64,000 nucleotides of DNA from Buttiauxella agrestis ATCC 33320 (lineage in GTDB: Bacteria > Pseudomonadota > Gammaproteobacteria > Enterobacterales > Enterobacteriaceae). Positions 16,208 through 25,082 of this stretch are shown here, one piece after another (position 1 is the stretch's first letter; each line of letters begins with the position of its first letter). The stretch covers positions 3,410,001-3,474,000 of the forward strand of contig JALKFA010000001.1 of NCBI GenBank assembly GCA_024169445.1, written 5' to 3'. The position numbers were made by a program, and so were the translations under genes. Under the pieces are notes generated by a model, which saw only the letters and a list, made by a program, of their open reading frames with translations, searched no databases and had not been told where the DNA came from.

Positions 16208-18505
16208 TTAGGCGATACGCTGGCTTTCAACGGAAACGGTACGGCTGATTTTTACCGGTACAGATTTTGAAGTTGGCGTCCCAGTGCCGTCACCGACGCT
16301 GGTCAGTGGAACCAATGGGTTCGTTTCCGGGTAATAAGCCGCCAGATTGCCACGCGGAATATTGTACGGCACGATTTTGAAGCCGCTGACTTTGCGCGTA
16401 ATACCATCGTTCCAGATAGTCTCAATATCCACTAAATCGCCGTCATGCAATTCCAGTTCGGCAAGATCTTCAGGATTAATAAATAAAACTTCGCGTTGGC
16501 CGTAAACGCCACGGTAGCGGTCGTCCAGCCCATAAATGGTGGTGTTGTACTGGTCATGCGAGCGCAAAGTCTGTAGCACAAACGGTGCGGTTAATTCGCC
16601 GAACAGGGACTCCGGCAGCGCGGCGGCACTAAATTCCGCTTTGCGCGATGGCGTATTGAAACGCAACTGTGCCGCCGCATTGCCAAGATAGAAACCACCA
16701 GGGTTTTCGCACTGCTGGTTGAAGTCTTTAAAACCGGGAAGGGTGGCGGCGATGTGGTCGCGAATCAGATTGTAATCGTCTGACATGGCCAGCCAGTCCA
16801 GTTTTTCACATCCCAGAACGGCTGCGGCAATTCCGGCGACAATCGCCGTTTCTGAACGCTGAGTGTTGGCAATCGGTTTACCGATCCCTTCGGAGGCATG
16901 CACCATGCTGAACGAGTCTTCGACGGTGATAAACTGCCGTCCGCTGGCCTGCATATCCTCTTCGGTGCGCCCAAGCGTTGGCAGGATTAATGCCGCTTTA
17001 CCTGGCACCAAATGGCTGCGGTTGAGTTTGGTGCTGATATGCACCGTCAGGCCGCAGCGCTGTAACGCTTCTTCAGTGCGCGGGCTATCTGGTGCCGCAG
17101 CCGCGAGATTCCCGCCCAGCGCAATCAGCACTTTAACTTCATCGCGCAGCATAGCGGCAAGCGCTTCTACGGTATTGTGGCCGCGAGCGCGTGGCGGTTC
17201 AAAATCAAAATGCGCCGCCAGGCTGTCGAGTAACGCCGCCGAGGGTTTTTCATCGATGCCCATCGTGCGGTTACCTTGCACATTACTGTGGCCGCGCACC
17301 GGGCAAAGTCCGGCACCAGGTTTACCTAAGTGACCACCCAACAATTGCAGGTTAACGATTTCACGAACGGTATTCAGTGAATGTTTGTGCTGCGTAATCC
17401 CCATCGCCCAGGTGCAAATCACACGCTCAGCCTGCTGCCAGACGGCGGCGGCATCGCGAATTTGTTGTTCGCTCAAACCGGACTGCTGGGTAATGTGCGC
17501 CCAACTGGTGTTGTCGATTTCGGCAAACCAGCCATCCACACCGTGAGTGTGTTCAGCAATAAATTCCTGATCAAAAATTCCCGCTTCGCCTTGTGCCAGT
17601 TGCCCACGATGCACTTCCAGCAACGCTTTCGCCATACCGCGAATCGCCGCCATATCACCGCCCAAATTTGGCTGGTAATAATACGTGCTGATATTACCTG
17701 CCAGCGGCGTTACCACTTCTAACGGTTTTTGCGGATCGGCAAAACGCTCAAGTCCGCGTTCGCGCAGGGTATTAAAGGTGACGATTTGCGCGCCGTTCTC
17801 TGCAGCGTGGCGCAAACTGTGCAGCATGCGTGGGTGGTTGGTGCCAGGGTTTTGGCCAAACACGAAAATCGCATTGGCTTTATCAAAATCATTAAGATGA
17901 ATGGTGCCTTTGCCGACGCCGATACTGCGCTTCAGGCCGCTGCCGCTGGCCTCGTGGCACATATTGGAGCAATCCGGGAAATTGTTGGTTCCGACCATGC
18001 GGCCAAAAAGTTGATACAGATAAGAGGCTTCATTGCTGGCGCGCCCCGAGGTATACAGCTCCATCTGGTCAGGATTATCCAGCGCTTTGATATGCTGAGC
18101 GATCATCGCCAGCGCGTCGTCCCAACTGATGGCTTCGTAATGGTCGGTCTGCGGGTTGTAGCGTAGCGGTTCAGTCAGTCGGCCTTGATATTCAAGGAAA
18201 TAATCGCTTTGTTGATACAGTTTGCTGACGCTATGTTGGGCGAAAAACTCATGGTCGATAAAACGACGAGTCGCTTCCCATGTCACGGCTTTTGCGCCGT
18301 TTTCGCAGAAGCTAAAGGTACTTTTATTGTCATCACCCCATGCGCATCCCGGGCAATCAAAGCCTTTGGCTTTGTTCATGCGCATTAAATTACGCAGATT
18401 TTTTAAGGCATGTTTGCTGTCGATAACAAAGCGAGTGGTGGCTTCAAGCGAGCCCCAACCACCGGCTGCCGCATGATAGGGTTTTATTGCAGATTTAAAT
18501 TTCAT
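16208..18505 (-). CDS. YdeP-like FdhF-family molybdopterin oxidoreductase
   Basis: A 765-residue protein of the formate dehydrogenase alpha-like family, close to E. coli YdeP in length and motifs. Near the N-terminus are GFDCPGCAW and CENGAKA, the cysteine cluster region. Then come FPDCSNMCHEASG, GQNPGTNHPRMLHSL and the molybdopterin dinucleotide-binding segments MGITQHKHSLNTV and CPVRGHSNVQGNRTMG. YdeP is linked to acid resistance in E. coli, but its substrate is not settled. I start at the ATG at 18505 (MKFKSAIKP); an in-frame ATG at 18550 adds 15 residues without family similarity. It diverges from the Trg-like receptor gene. Confidence 0.88.
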   Translation of the reverse strand: MKFKSAIKPYHAAAGGWGSLEATTRFVIDSKHALKNLRNLMRMNKAKGFDCPGCAWGDDNKSTFSFCENGAKAVTWEATRRFIDHEFFAQHSVSKLYQQSDYFLEYQGRLTEPLRYNPQTDHYEAISWDDALAMIAQHIKALDNPDQMELYTSGRASNEASYLYQLFGRMVGTNNFPDCSNMCHEASGSGLKRSIGVGKGTIHLNDFDKANAIFVFGQNPGTNHPRMLHSLRHAAENGAQIVTFNTLRERGLERFADPQKPLEVVTPLAGNISTYYYQPNLGGDMAAIRGMAKALLEVHRGQLAQGEAGIFDQEFIAEHTHGVDGWFAEIDNTSWAHITQQSGLSEQQIRDAAAVWQQAERVICTWAMGITQHKHSLNTVREIVNLQLLGGHLGKPGAGLCPVRGHSNVQGNRTMGIDEKPSAALLDSLAAHFDFEPPRARGHNTVEALAAMLRDEVKVLIALGGNLAAAAPDSPRTEEALQRCGLTVHISTKLNRSHLVPGKAALILPTLGRTEEDMQASGRQFITVEDSFSMVHASEGIGKPIANTQRSETAIVAGIAAAVLGCEKLDWLAMSDDYNLIRDHIAATLPGFKDFNQQCENPGGFYLGNAAAQLRFNTPSRKAEFSAAALPESLFGELTAPFVLQTLRSHDQYNTTIYGLDDRYRGVYGQREVLFINPEDLAELELHDGDLVDIETIWNDGITRKVSGFKIVPYNIPRGNLAAYYPETNPLVPLTSVGDGTGTPTSKSVPVKISRTVSVESQRIA

Positions 18506-18751
18506 AATGCTTATTCGTGTCCTGAGGGCGACCGCACGCGGTGACGCCATTTACTGTTACATTGAGTTTACTCCTGTTTAACTTCTATGTAAGGCACACT
18601 TATTGCTGAAAAATACTGTGATCTGGTTGGCTTTTCGTCATTAAAATGTTAACCACAGCACAAAACAACAACGCGATATTCAACCTTTTGTCTCTGCTGG
18701 CCGATGAACTTTCTGGAACAACAACCATTAACCAGAAGAGACACCCAGGAC

Positions 18752-20446
18752 ATGACAAAAACAAAAATCTCCCCGCAAGGGGCCGTTCGTTTCTGGCATC
18801 ACATTCGTCTGGTGCCGTTATTTACTTCCATATTGGTTGGCATCTTAGTTCTGTTCGCGTTGTGCGTTGGGCTGGCGAGTTACTTTTTAGTGCAGAGTGA
18901 CAAAGCACTGCAAGACGTGACTAACGAAATTCAGGTGCGCATCGGTCTGTCTGATAGCGCCACTGATTTACGCAGTGCACGTTTAAATTTCATTCACGCG
19001 GGAGCGGCAGGGCGCGTGGCTGACATGGACGATATGAAGTCTAATATTGCTGAGGCCGACAGGTTGATTAAACAGGCACAGGCGAGTTTTGATATTTATA
19101 TGGCGCGTGCTGACAAAGTTGAGGAAGGTGCTGCGCTGGATAGCCAACTGCGCGACCGCTTCAACGAGTACCTGAGCAAAGGCATGGCACCGATGATGAA
19201 ATACGCCAAAAACGGCATGTTTGAAGCCATTATCAACCATGAAAATGACCAAGCCCGTCAGCTTGATGCCGACTACAACAAGGTCCTGATGCAAGCGGCG
19301 AAAATCCGTACCGAACGCGCGATGGCGCTTAAAGAACAAGCTCAGGCCCGTTCTCATTTTAGTGTGATGCTGATGGCAGGAGCATTTGCGCTGGCTATCT
19401 TCATGACCGTTTTCACGTTCGTGGTGCTGCGTCGTGTGGTTGTCCAACCGCTGCAACAGGCGGCAACGCGCATCGAACATATCGCTCAGGGGGATTTAAC
19501 CCTGGCGTCGGCTGCCTATGGTCGCAGTGAAATCGGCAAGCTCAATCAGAACCTACAGGAAATGCAGGCCTCACTGGTGAAAACTGTCGGTGAGGTGCGT
19601 TCTGGAGCGGAGGCGATTTATCAAGGTACCAGTGAGATTTCTGCCGGAAACACTGATTTATCGGCCCGTACTGAACAGCAAGTGGCGGCGCTGGAAGAGA
19701 CTGCGGCTAGCATGGAGCAGTTAACGGCGACCGTGAAACAGAACGCGGATAACGCCCATCACGCCACCAAACTGGCTGAAGAAGCGTCGCACAAAGCCAG
19801 CGATGGCGGGCGCATTGTCTCGGGTGTGGTCAGCACCATGAACAACATCTCTACCAGTTCGAAGAAAATTTCCGAGATAACGGCGGTGATCAACAGCATT
19901 GCATTCCAGACCAATATTTTGGCGCTCAATGCGGCGGTAGAGGCGGCGCGTGCCGGTGAACAAGGGCGCGGTTTTGCGGTGGTCGCAACCGAAGTACGCA
20001 CGCTGGCCCAACGCAGTGCACAAGCAGCCAAAGAAATTGAAGGGTTGATCAGTGAATCAGTGTCGTTGATTGATAGCGGTTCAAATCAGGTCGCACATGC
20101 CGGAGAAACCATGACCGGAATTGTCAGCGCAGTGCGTCGTGTCACCGATATCATGCAGGAGATCGCCGCGGCGTCTGACGAACAAAGCCGTGGCATCCAG
20201 CAAGTGGGTCTGGCGATCAACGAAATGGATAACGTCACGCAACAAAATGCTTCGTTGGTTGAAGAAGCGTCGGCAGCGGCGGTGTCGCTGGAAGAACAAG
20301 CGGCGCGGTTAACCGCAGCGGTGGGGATTTTCCGTTTAAGCCATCAGCCAAATGGGGTGACAGCGAAGGCAGAAAAACCAAAAAAAGCCGCGCCAATATC
20401 GCGCACCAGTGTGGTGACTGATGACGATAATTGGGCGACCTTTTAG
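18752..20446 (+). CDS. trg: Trg-like methyl-accepting chemotaxis protein with NWATF tail
   Basis: A 564-residue receptor with a first membrane helix at about 20-42, a periplasmic four-helix ligand domain, a second helix at about 205-228, HAMP, and a signalling domain containing the invariant hairpin [20 protein letters not shown]. The N-terminal HHIRLVPLF and the periplasmic part ([30 protein letters not shown]) match Trg, the ribose/galactose receptor that acts through binding proteins. Unlike E. coli Trg, it ends in NWATF, a variant of the CheR/CheB-docking pentapeptide NWETF of Tar and Tsr. The start at 18752 is chosen by alignment to Trg; an in-frame ATG at 18704 adds 16 residues. Confidence 0.85.
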   Translation: MTKTKISPQGAVRFWHHIRLVPLFTSILVGILVLFALCVGLASYFLVQSDKALQDVTNEIQVRIGLSDSATDLRSARLNFIHAGAAGRVADMDDMKSNIAEADRLIKQAQASFDIYMARADKVEEGAALDSQLRDRFNEYLSKGMAPMMKYAKNGMFEAIINHENDQARQLDADYNKVLMQAAKIRTERAMALKEQAQARSHFSVMLMAGAFALAIFMTVFTFVVLRRVVVQPLQQAATRIEHIAQGDLTLASAAYGRSEIGKLNQNLQEMQASLVKTVGEVRSGAEAIYQGTSEISAGNTDLSARTEQQVAALEETAASMEQLTATVKQNADNAHHATKLAEEASHKASDGGRIVSGVVSTMNNISTSSKKISEITAVINSIAFQTNILALNAAVEAARAGEQGRGFAVVATEVRTLAQRSAQAAKEIEGLISESVSLIDSGSNQVAHAGETMTGIVSAVRRVTDIMQEIAAASDEQSRGIQQVGLAINEMDNVTQQNASLVEEASAAAVSLEEQAARLTAAVGIFRLSHQPNGVTAKAEKPKKAAPISRTSVVTDDDNWATF

Positions 20447-20457
20447 TTTGTGAACCC

Positions 20458-20516
20458 GTGGATGACGCTAACTACCCATGCCGCTTGTAGGTCGGATAAG
20501 CTTCGCGTCATCCTGC
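20458..20516. repeat. REP/BIME sequence
   Basis: The partial palindrome GTGGATGACGCTAAC at 20458 is followed by TGTAGGTCGGATAAGC with GCGTCATCCTGC (20486-20516). It lies between the convergent ends of trg and the ABC-F gene. Confidence 0.7.
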
Positions 20517-20518
20517 AC

Positions 20519-22243
20519 TTACTCCATATCCAGCCGCGCACTAAGTGCGGCTATCTCGTGGCGCCATTGCTGTTGCAACGCGGGTTTCTGGTGGCCGGGC
20601 TTGCGCGCTAAATCCTGTGCAAGCTTCTCCTCCAGTTCCACTAAACGCTCCAGCCAGCCGTCGGCCTCTGTATGGCTAATCACTGGCTGAACAGATTTGG
20701 ATGGTGACAACGTCACGTCAAGGCTTTCACTGGTCAGTTGCGCATACAACCCCTCCAAAGAGTGCCACTCGCTCAGCTCGCCATTATCAATCAGCCAGAA
20801 GCGGTTACAGCTCTTAGCGATTAACGTGCGGTCATGCGTCACCAGTAACACGCCGCCTTCGTAACTTTGCAGTGTTTCTGCCAGCGCCTCTTTGCCTTCC
20901 ATATCCAGGTGGTTGGTCGGTTCATCGAGCAACAGCAGCGAATAACGTGCCAGAGTCAGCCCGACAAATAACAGCCTGGAACGCTCGCCACCGCTTAACG
21001 TGCTGACCGTTTGCCCGTGGCGCAACCACGCAAAACCGGCACTGATCAACGCCATTTTGCGATCGCGCTCGGTTAACGGCGCAAACGGTTCGAGTGCTTC
21101 AAGCAACGTGTCGTCATCACGCAACTGGTGCAGCGTTTGGTCGTAATAGCCCATTTCAACGCGCGGGTGCAGACGAATCGCCTCGTCATTCAGCGGTTGC
21201 TGATATTGCTGCCACAGCAGGCGCAATAGCGACGATTTGCCACAACCATTACGGCCAATTAATGCCACCCGATCACCACTTTTCAGGCGCTGCATTTGCA
21301 GGGTGAACAGTGGCGGGCAATCGGCTGCCGGGCTGACGGACAGGTTTTCCATCTCCAGCAAACGGTCGGCGGGTAACGCTGCACCTTTGAGTATCAGCTG
21401 CCACAAATTCGCGGCACTCAGTTCGGTCTGGCTGTCTTTTAACTTGTCGACGCGCTTTTCCATTTGCTTAGCTTTGCGGGCGAGGTCTTCGTTATCGTAA
21501 ACCTTTCCCCAAATAGCGAGGCGTTTGGCACTGGCGGCAATGCGGTCGATCTCCTTTTGCTCAGCCTGGTGACGGTGGGCATCGGTTTTATCGCGCTCAT
21601 CCAGCGCCTGGCGCGCCGCCGAACAGGGCAACTGGAAGAAACTGAGCGTGTGGTCACGCAAGATCCACGTGCCGTTGGTGACGCTATCCAACAGATGTTG
21701 ATCGTGGGAAACCAGCACAAAGCTGCCGTTCCAGCTGCGCAAGAACTGCTCCAGCCACAGCAAGGTCGGCAAATCAAGGTGGTTACTCGGTTCATCGAGC
21801 AGCAGCAGATCGGGTTCGGTGATCAACGCCCGCGCCAGCAATAAACGCGTATGTTGCCCACCGCTCAGTGTTCCGGCGGTGAGTTGCCACGCCGTTTCAT
21901 CAAAGCCCATGCTGGCGAGAAGCGCTTGTGCCCGCCAGCCATCGGTATGGCGTTGTGCATCACTTAAACGCGCCATTACTGCATCAAGCAACGTAAGAGG
22001 GTGCAATTCCGCCGGTAAATGCTGTTCGACTCGCGCCAGCAGGCAGTGATGCGCACGCGTCACGCAGCCAGAATTGGGCAAAATCGTGCCATCGAGTAAT
22101 TTCAGAAGGGTACTTTTACCGCAGCCGTTATGGCCGATTAAGCCCAGGCGGTCGCCTTTTTTCAGCGTAAAAGTGATGTCAGCCAGCAGCGGGCCGAATG
22201 CGGTATCAAGGCTAAGAGATTGTGCGGTTAATAATGTGCTCAT
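20519..22243 (-). CDS. ABC-F family ATPase, possible ribosome-protection type
   Basis: A 574-residue soluble protein with two ABC ATPase domains and no membrane segments. Walker A motifs are GHNGCGKST (about residue 38) and GRNGCGKSS; signature motifs are LSGGQHTRL and LSGGERSRL; Walker B motifs are LLLLDEPSNHLD and LLLLDEPTNHLD. A charged linker (AHRHQAEQKEIDRIAASAKR) separates the domains. It is not obviously one of the four E. coli ABC-Fs (EttA, Uup, YbiT, YheS) by length or sequence. ABC-F proteins act at the ribosomal E-site, and some give resistance to ribosome-targeting drugs. The start has only a weak ribosome-binding site, and a leader ORF lies about 105 bases upstream of it. Confidence 0.88.
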   Translation of the reverse strand: MSTLLTAQSLSLDTAFGPLLADITFTLKKGDRLGLIGHNGCGKSTLLKLLDGTILPNSGCVTRAHHCLLARVEQHLPAELHPLTLLDAVMARLSDAQRHTDGWRAQALLASMGFDETAWQLTAGTLSGGQHTRLLLARALITEPDLLLLDEPSNHLDLPTLLWLEQFLRSWNGSFVLVSHDQHLLDSVTNGTWILRDHTLSFFQLPCSAARQALDERDKTDAHRHQAEQKEIDRIAASAKRLAIWGKVYDNEDLARKAKQMEKRVDKLKDSQTELSAANLWQLILKGAALPADRLLEMENLSVSPAADCPPLFTLQMQRLKSGDRVALIGRNGCGKSSLLRLLWQQYQQPLNDEAIRLHPRVEMGYYDQTLHQLRDDDTLLEALEPFAPLTERDRKMALISAGFAWLRHGQTVSTLSGGERSRLLFVGLTLARYSLLLLDEPTNHLDMEGKEALAETLQSYEGGVLLVTHDRTLIAKSCNRFWLIDNGELSEWHSLEGLYAQLTSESLDVTLSPSKSVQPVISHTEADGWLERLVELEEKLAQDLARKPGHQKPALQQQWRHEIAALSARLDME

Positions 22244-22347
22244 TGTTGCTTACTCAAGAGTCAGGCGATAAAACGCCTCGTCAGAATGACGATAACCCGG
22301 TAAGCCCGAGGGAAGATTTAGTGTTGGGTTGCTTCGCTCAAGCCGGA

Positions 22348-22431
22348 TTATCGCAGTGCGATATCGATAACGCTTGAGCTATGACGATCGCCAAAAGTCT
22401 GCGAAATAAACAACATTTCACAAAACAGCAT
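22348..22431 (-). CDS. Predicted 27-codon leader peptide upstream of the ABC-F gene
   Basis: On the minus strand an ATG at 22431 is preceded by AAGGAGG with a 5-base spacer, one of the best ribosome-binding sites in the window, and reads 27 codons to TAA at 22348-22350. The peptide begins MLFCEMLFISQTFGDR and ends DIALR. Its last codons and stop lie in a hairpin: GCTCAAGC at 22336-22343 pairs with GCTTGAGC at 22372-22379, with TATCGC/GCGATA inside. It ends about 105 bases before the ABC-F start. Placement and structure suggest a translated attenuator; expression is not shown. Confidence 0.6.
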   Translation of the reverse strand: MLFCEMLFISQTFGDRHSSSVIDIALR

Positions 22432-22479
22432 GGGATCCTCCTTGTATTCAGTTAGTTGATGAGTGGTGAAATCCTGGCA

Positions 22480-22518
22480 GAAATAATCAATAAATGCCAG
22501 CGGGCCAGGCGCTGGCAT
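22480..22518 (-). terminator. Intrinsic terminator of the aldehyde dehydrogenase gene
   Basis: On the minus strand, ATGCCAGC and GCTGGCAT (22494-22501 and 22511-22518) form an 8-bp stem, followed by a T-rich stretch TTATTGATTATTT. It lies just beyond the aldehyde dehydrogenase stop and upstream of the ABC-F leader. Confidence 0.75.
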
Positions 22519-22532
22519 ACACTATTTGTGAC

Positions 22533-23999
22533 TCAAAACGGTAGTGAGCGTGGCTGCATTTGCATCGTTATCCAGCGTAACTCAGTAAACTCTCTGACGC
22601 CCGCAAGCCCACCAAAGCGCCCGTAGCCTGAATCTTTGACGCCACCAAAGGGCATCTGCGCTTCATCGTGTACCGTTGGGCTATTGATATGGCAAATGCC
22701 ACTCTGAATGCGGCAGGCAATATTCCATGCCCGCGCGGTATCACGGCTGAACACGGCGGCTGAAAGCCCAAGCTCATTATCATTGGCGATAGCCACCGCT
22801 TCCTCTTCGCTTTCAGCGCGGATCACCCCTTTAACCGGCCCGAAGGATTCTTCGTGGTAAATACGCATCTCCGGGGTGACAAAATCCAGCACTGTGGCGG
22901 GCATCAATGTTGAGCTGGCTTTCCCGCCGACCACAATTTTGGCCCCTTTAGCCAGCGCGTCATCAATTAAATCATTGCAGCGCGAAACGGTCTGCACATC
23001 AACAACTGAACCTAAAACCGTCGGGCCAAGGCGAGGGTCGCTACACGGTAAACTGGCGGCTTTGGCCGCAAATTTCGCGACAAATTCATCGGCAACGCGC
23101 TCATCGACAATGATTCGCTCGGTCGACATACAAATTTGCCCGGAGTTGGCAAACGCGCCGAAAGCTGCACAGTTCACCGCAAGCTCGATATCGGCGTCGT
23201 GTAACACCAGTAACGGTGCTTTGCCGCCCAGTTCTAACACCACCGGTTTGAGATAGCGCGCGCAGGTTTGTGCAATGATCCGCCCGACATGCGTCGAACC
23301 GGTGAAATTCACTCTGCGCACCGCCGGATGGGCAATCATTGCCTCGACAATGCTGGCGGCATCCTGCGGCGCGTTAGTCACAAAGTTAACCACACCGGCA
23401 GGGAAACCTGCTTCACTGAGCGCTTCGATGATTAAACCGTGGGTAGCCGGGGAAATTTCAGAGCCTTTTAGCACCACGCAGTTGCCACATGCCAGCGGAG
23501 TCGCAATCGCACGGACACCAAGGATGACAGGCGCATTCCACGGCGCGATCCCCAGCACGACGCCTGCGGGTTGGCGGATGGCCATAGCTAAATTGCCTGG
23601 CACATCAGAGGGGATGACTTCGCCGTTAATTTGTGACGTGAGGGCGGCGGCTTCACGCAAAACCCCGGCACCTAAATGCACGTTAAATTCTGCCCATTGC
23701 GCCGTGGCACCGGTTTCTGCCGCCATGGCGGCGACAAACGCGGCTTGCTTTGCTTCCAGCGCATCAGCGGCTTTCAGAAGCAAAGCGCGGCGCTGATTCG
23801 GGCCAGTTTGTGACCAACTGACAAACGCCAGGCTTGCGGCTTCGACGGCGGCACGTGCATCGTGGGTTGTGGCGGCGGGTGCGATAGTGGCGACGTGTTC
23901 ATCAAGCGGGTTACGGCGTTCAAACGTGGCCTGGTTTTGTGCTTCAACCGCTAATCCATTGATGAACATAGAAATAGACACAGGGGATGTTGGTTGCAT
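22533..23999 (-). CDS. NAD(P)+-dependent aldehyde dehydrogenase (vanillin/salicylaldehyde dehydrogenase-like)
   Basis: A 488-residue classical aldehyde dehydrogenase. The nucleotide-binding and catalytic motifs are visible: PWNAPVILGVRAIATPLACG, FTGSTHVGR, VLELGGKAPLLVL with the general-base glutamate, and NSGQICMSTERI with the catalytic cysteine. The C-terminal motif MPFGGVKDSGYGRFGG is of the type seen in vanillin and salicylaldehyde dehydrogenases. AGAGGTGTCCT precedes the ATG. The LysR-type gene lies 83 bases upstream in the same direction. The aromatic substrate is inferred only from resemblance. Confidence 0.85.
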   Translation of the reverse strand: MQPTSPVSISMFINGLAVEAQNQATFERRNPLDEHVATIAPAATTHDARAAVEAASLAFVSWSQTGPNQRRALLLKAADALEAKQAAFVAAMAAETGATAQWAEFNVHLGAGVLREAAALTSQINGEVIPSDVPGNLAMAIRQPAGVVLGIAPWNAPVILGVRAIATPLACGNCVVLKGSEISPATHGLIIEALSEAGFPAGVVNFVTNAPQDAASIVEAMIAHPAVRRVNFTGSTHVGRIIAQTCARYLKPVVLELGGKAPLLVLHDADIELAVNCAAFGAFANSGQICMSTERIIVDERVADEFVAKFAAKAASLPCSDPRLGPTVLGSVVDVQTVSRCNDLIDDALAKGAKIVVGGKASSTLMPATVLDFVTPEMRIYHEESFGPVKGVIRAESEEEAVAIANDNELGLSAAVFSRDTARAWNIACRIQSGICHINSPTVHDEAQMPFGGVKDSGYGRFGGLAGVREFTELRWITMQMQPRSLPF

Positions 24000-24082
24000 A
24001 GGACACCTCTTTTGTTATTGAAATGTTAAGGTGTCATCGAGTGTAGACAGGTTCAGGCTGTTTTCCCAGTGGTTTACCCGGC

Positions 24083-24985
24083 TTATGAGTGGGAGATCAA
24101 TTCAGCAATTAACTCACGAACCCAGCGATGCCCGGCATGCCCGTGGCTGCGTTCGTGCCACACCAAATTGACATCAAATTGTTCCGCAAGCCACGGAAGT
24201 TCAATCACTGAGAGTAGTTCTGATTTCACCTGCAATAAGCGTCGCGGAACCAGCGCGACAAGGTCGCTGACGGAAACAATCTGAGGCACGAACAAAAATG
24301 TGGCCGCCGACATCACGACATTACGTTTGTGGCCGAATGTCGCCAGTGCGTCATCGATGGGCGTGGTAAAGCTGCCACCGCTGGGCGAAACAATCACATG
24401 CTCCAGTTGCACAAACTCTTCGATAGAGAGATTTTCTTGAAGAGCAGGGTGATCGCGTCGGCCAATTAGCACATACGTTTCGTCAAACAAATGGCAGCTT
24501 CTTAAATGCGATTTCGCTGCATCATGCGAGGCAATAGCGATATCAAGTTCACCGCTCGCCAGCTGTTGTTCAAACTGGGCAGGATTGTAGTGACAGGCCG
24601 CGATGCGCACGCCAGGGGCCTGTTGCCGCAAAGCCAGCACCAGCGGCATCACAATCGCCGCCTGCGTGTAGTCGGTGCAGGCGATATTAACGGTCAGTTC
24701 TGCTCGTTGCGGGTAAAAATCTTTGTGGGATTGCAGCGTTTGCCGCAATTTTTCAAGAGACTCGCGTACCGGAATAATTAATTCCAGCGCTTTGGCTGTT
24801 GGCGTCATTCCGCGTCTTGCTGGGATCAGTAGTGGATCATCAAACATATCCCGCAGGCGGTTGAGTTGGGCGCTCACGGCGGGCTGGCTGAGATGAAGCC
24901 TTGCTGCTGCTTTCGTTACATTCTGTTCCGCAAGCAAGGCTTCGAGCGTCAGCAGCAGGTTTAAATCAAGACGTGTGGTATCCAT
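24083..24985 (-). CDS. LysR-type transcriptional regulator
   Basis: A 300-residue LysR regulator. The winged helix-turn-helix is at residues 1-65 (LTLEALLAEQNVTKAAARLHLSQPAVSAQLNRLRDMF split across it), and the effector-binding domain covers about 90-295. AAGGA lies 8 bases before the ATG. It is divergent from the NmrA-family gene, with 97 bases between starts, and upstream of the aldehyde dehydrogenase in the same direction. It probably controls one or both. The overall type (NodD/SyrM-like N-terminus) does not reveal the effector. Confidence 0.9.
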   Translation of the reverse strand: MDTTRLDLNLLLTLEALLAEQNVTKAAARLHLSQPAVSAQLNRLRDMFDDPLLIPARRGMTPTAKALELIIPVRESLEKLRQTLQSHKDFYPQRAELTVNIACTDYTQAAIVMPLVLALRQQAPGVRIAACHYNPAQFEQQLASGELDIAIASHDAAKSHLRSCHLFDETYVLIGRRDHPALQENLSIEEFVQLEHVIVSPSGGSFTTPIDDALATFGHKRNVVMSAATFLFVPQIVSVSDLVALVPRRLLQVKSELLSVIELPWLAEQFDVNLVWHERSHGHAGHRWVRELIAELISHS

Positions 24986-25036
24986 TGGGTGGATTCCTTA
25001 ATAAAAAACAATCGATTTCTTTTATCCCTGAAATCT

Positions 25037-25073
25037 CCTGATAATTCAAGCCACACACATATGAATCATCAGG
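25037..25073. promoter_or_regulatory. Inverted repeat covering the nmrA-like ribosome-binding site
   Basis: CCTGATAATTC (25037-25047) and GAATCATCAGG (25063-25073) are inverted repeats matching at 10 of 11 positions, with a 15-base spacer. The right arm overlaps the AGGAG ribosome-binding site of the downstream gene. It could be a LysR binding site or an mRNA hairpin. Confidence 0.5.
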
Positions 25074-25082
25074 AGAAAGACC

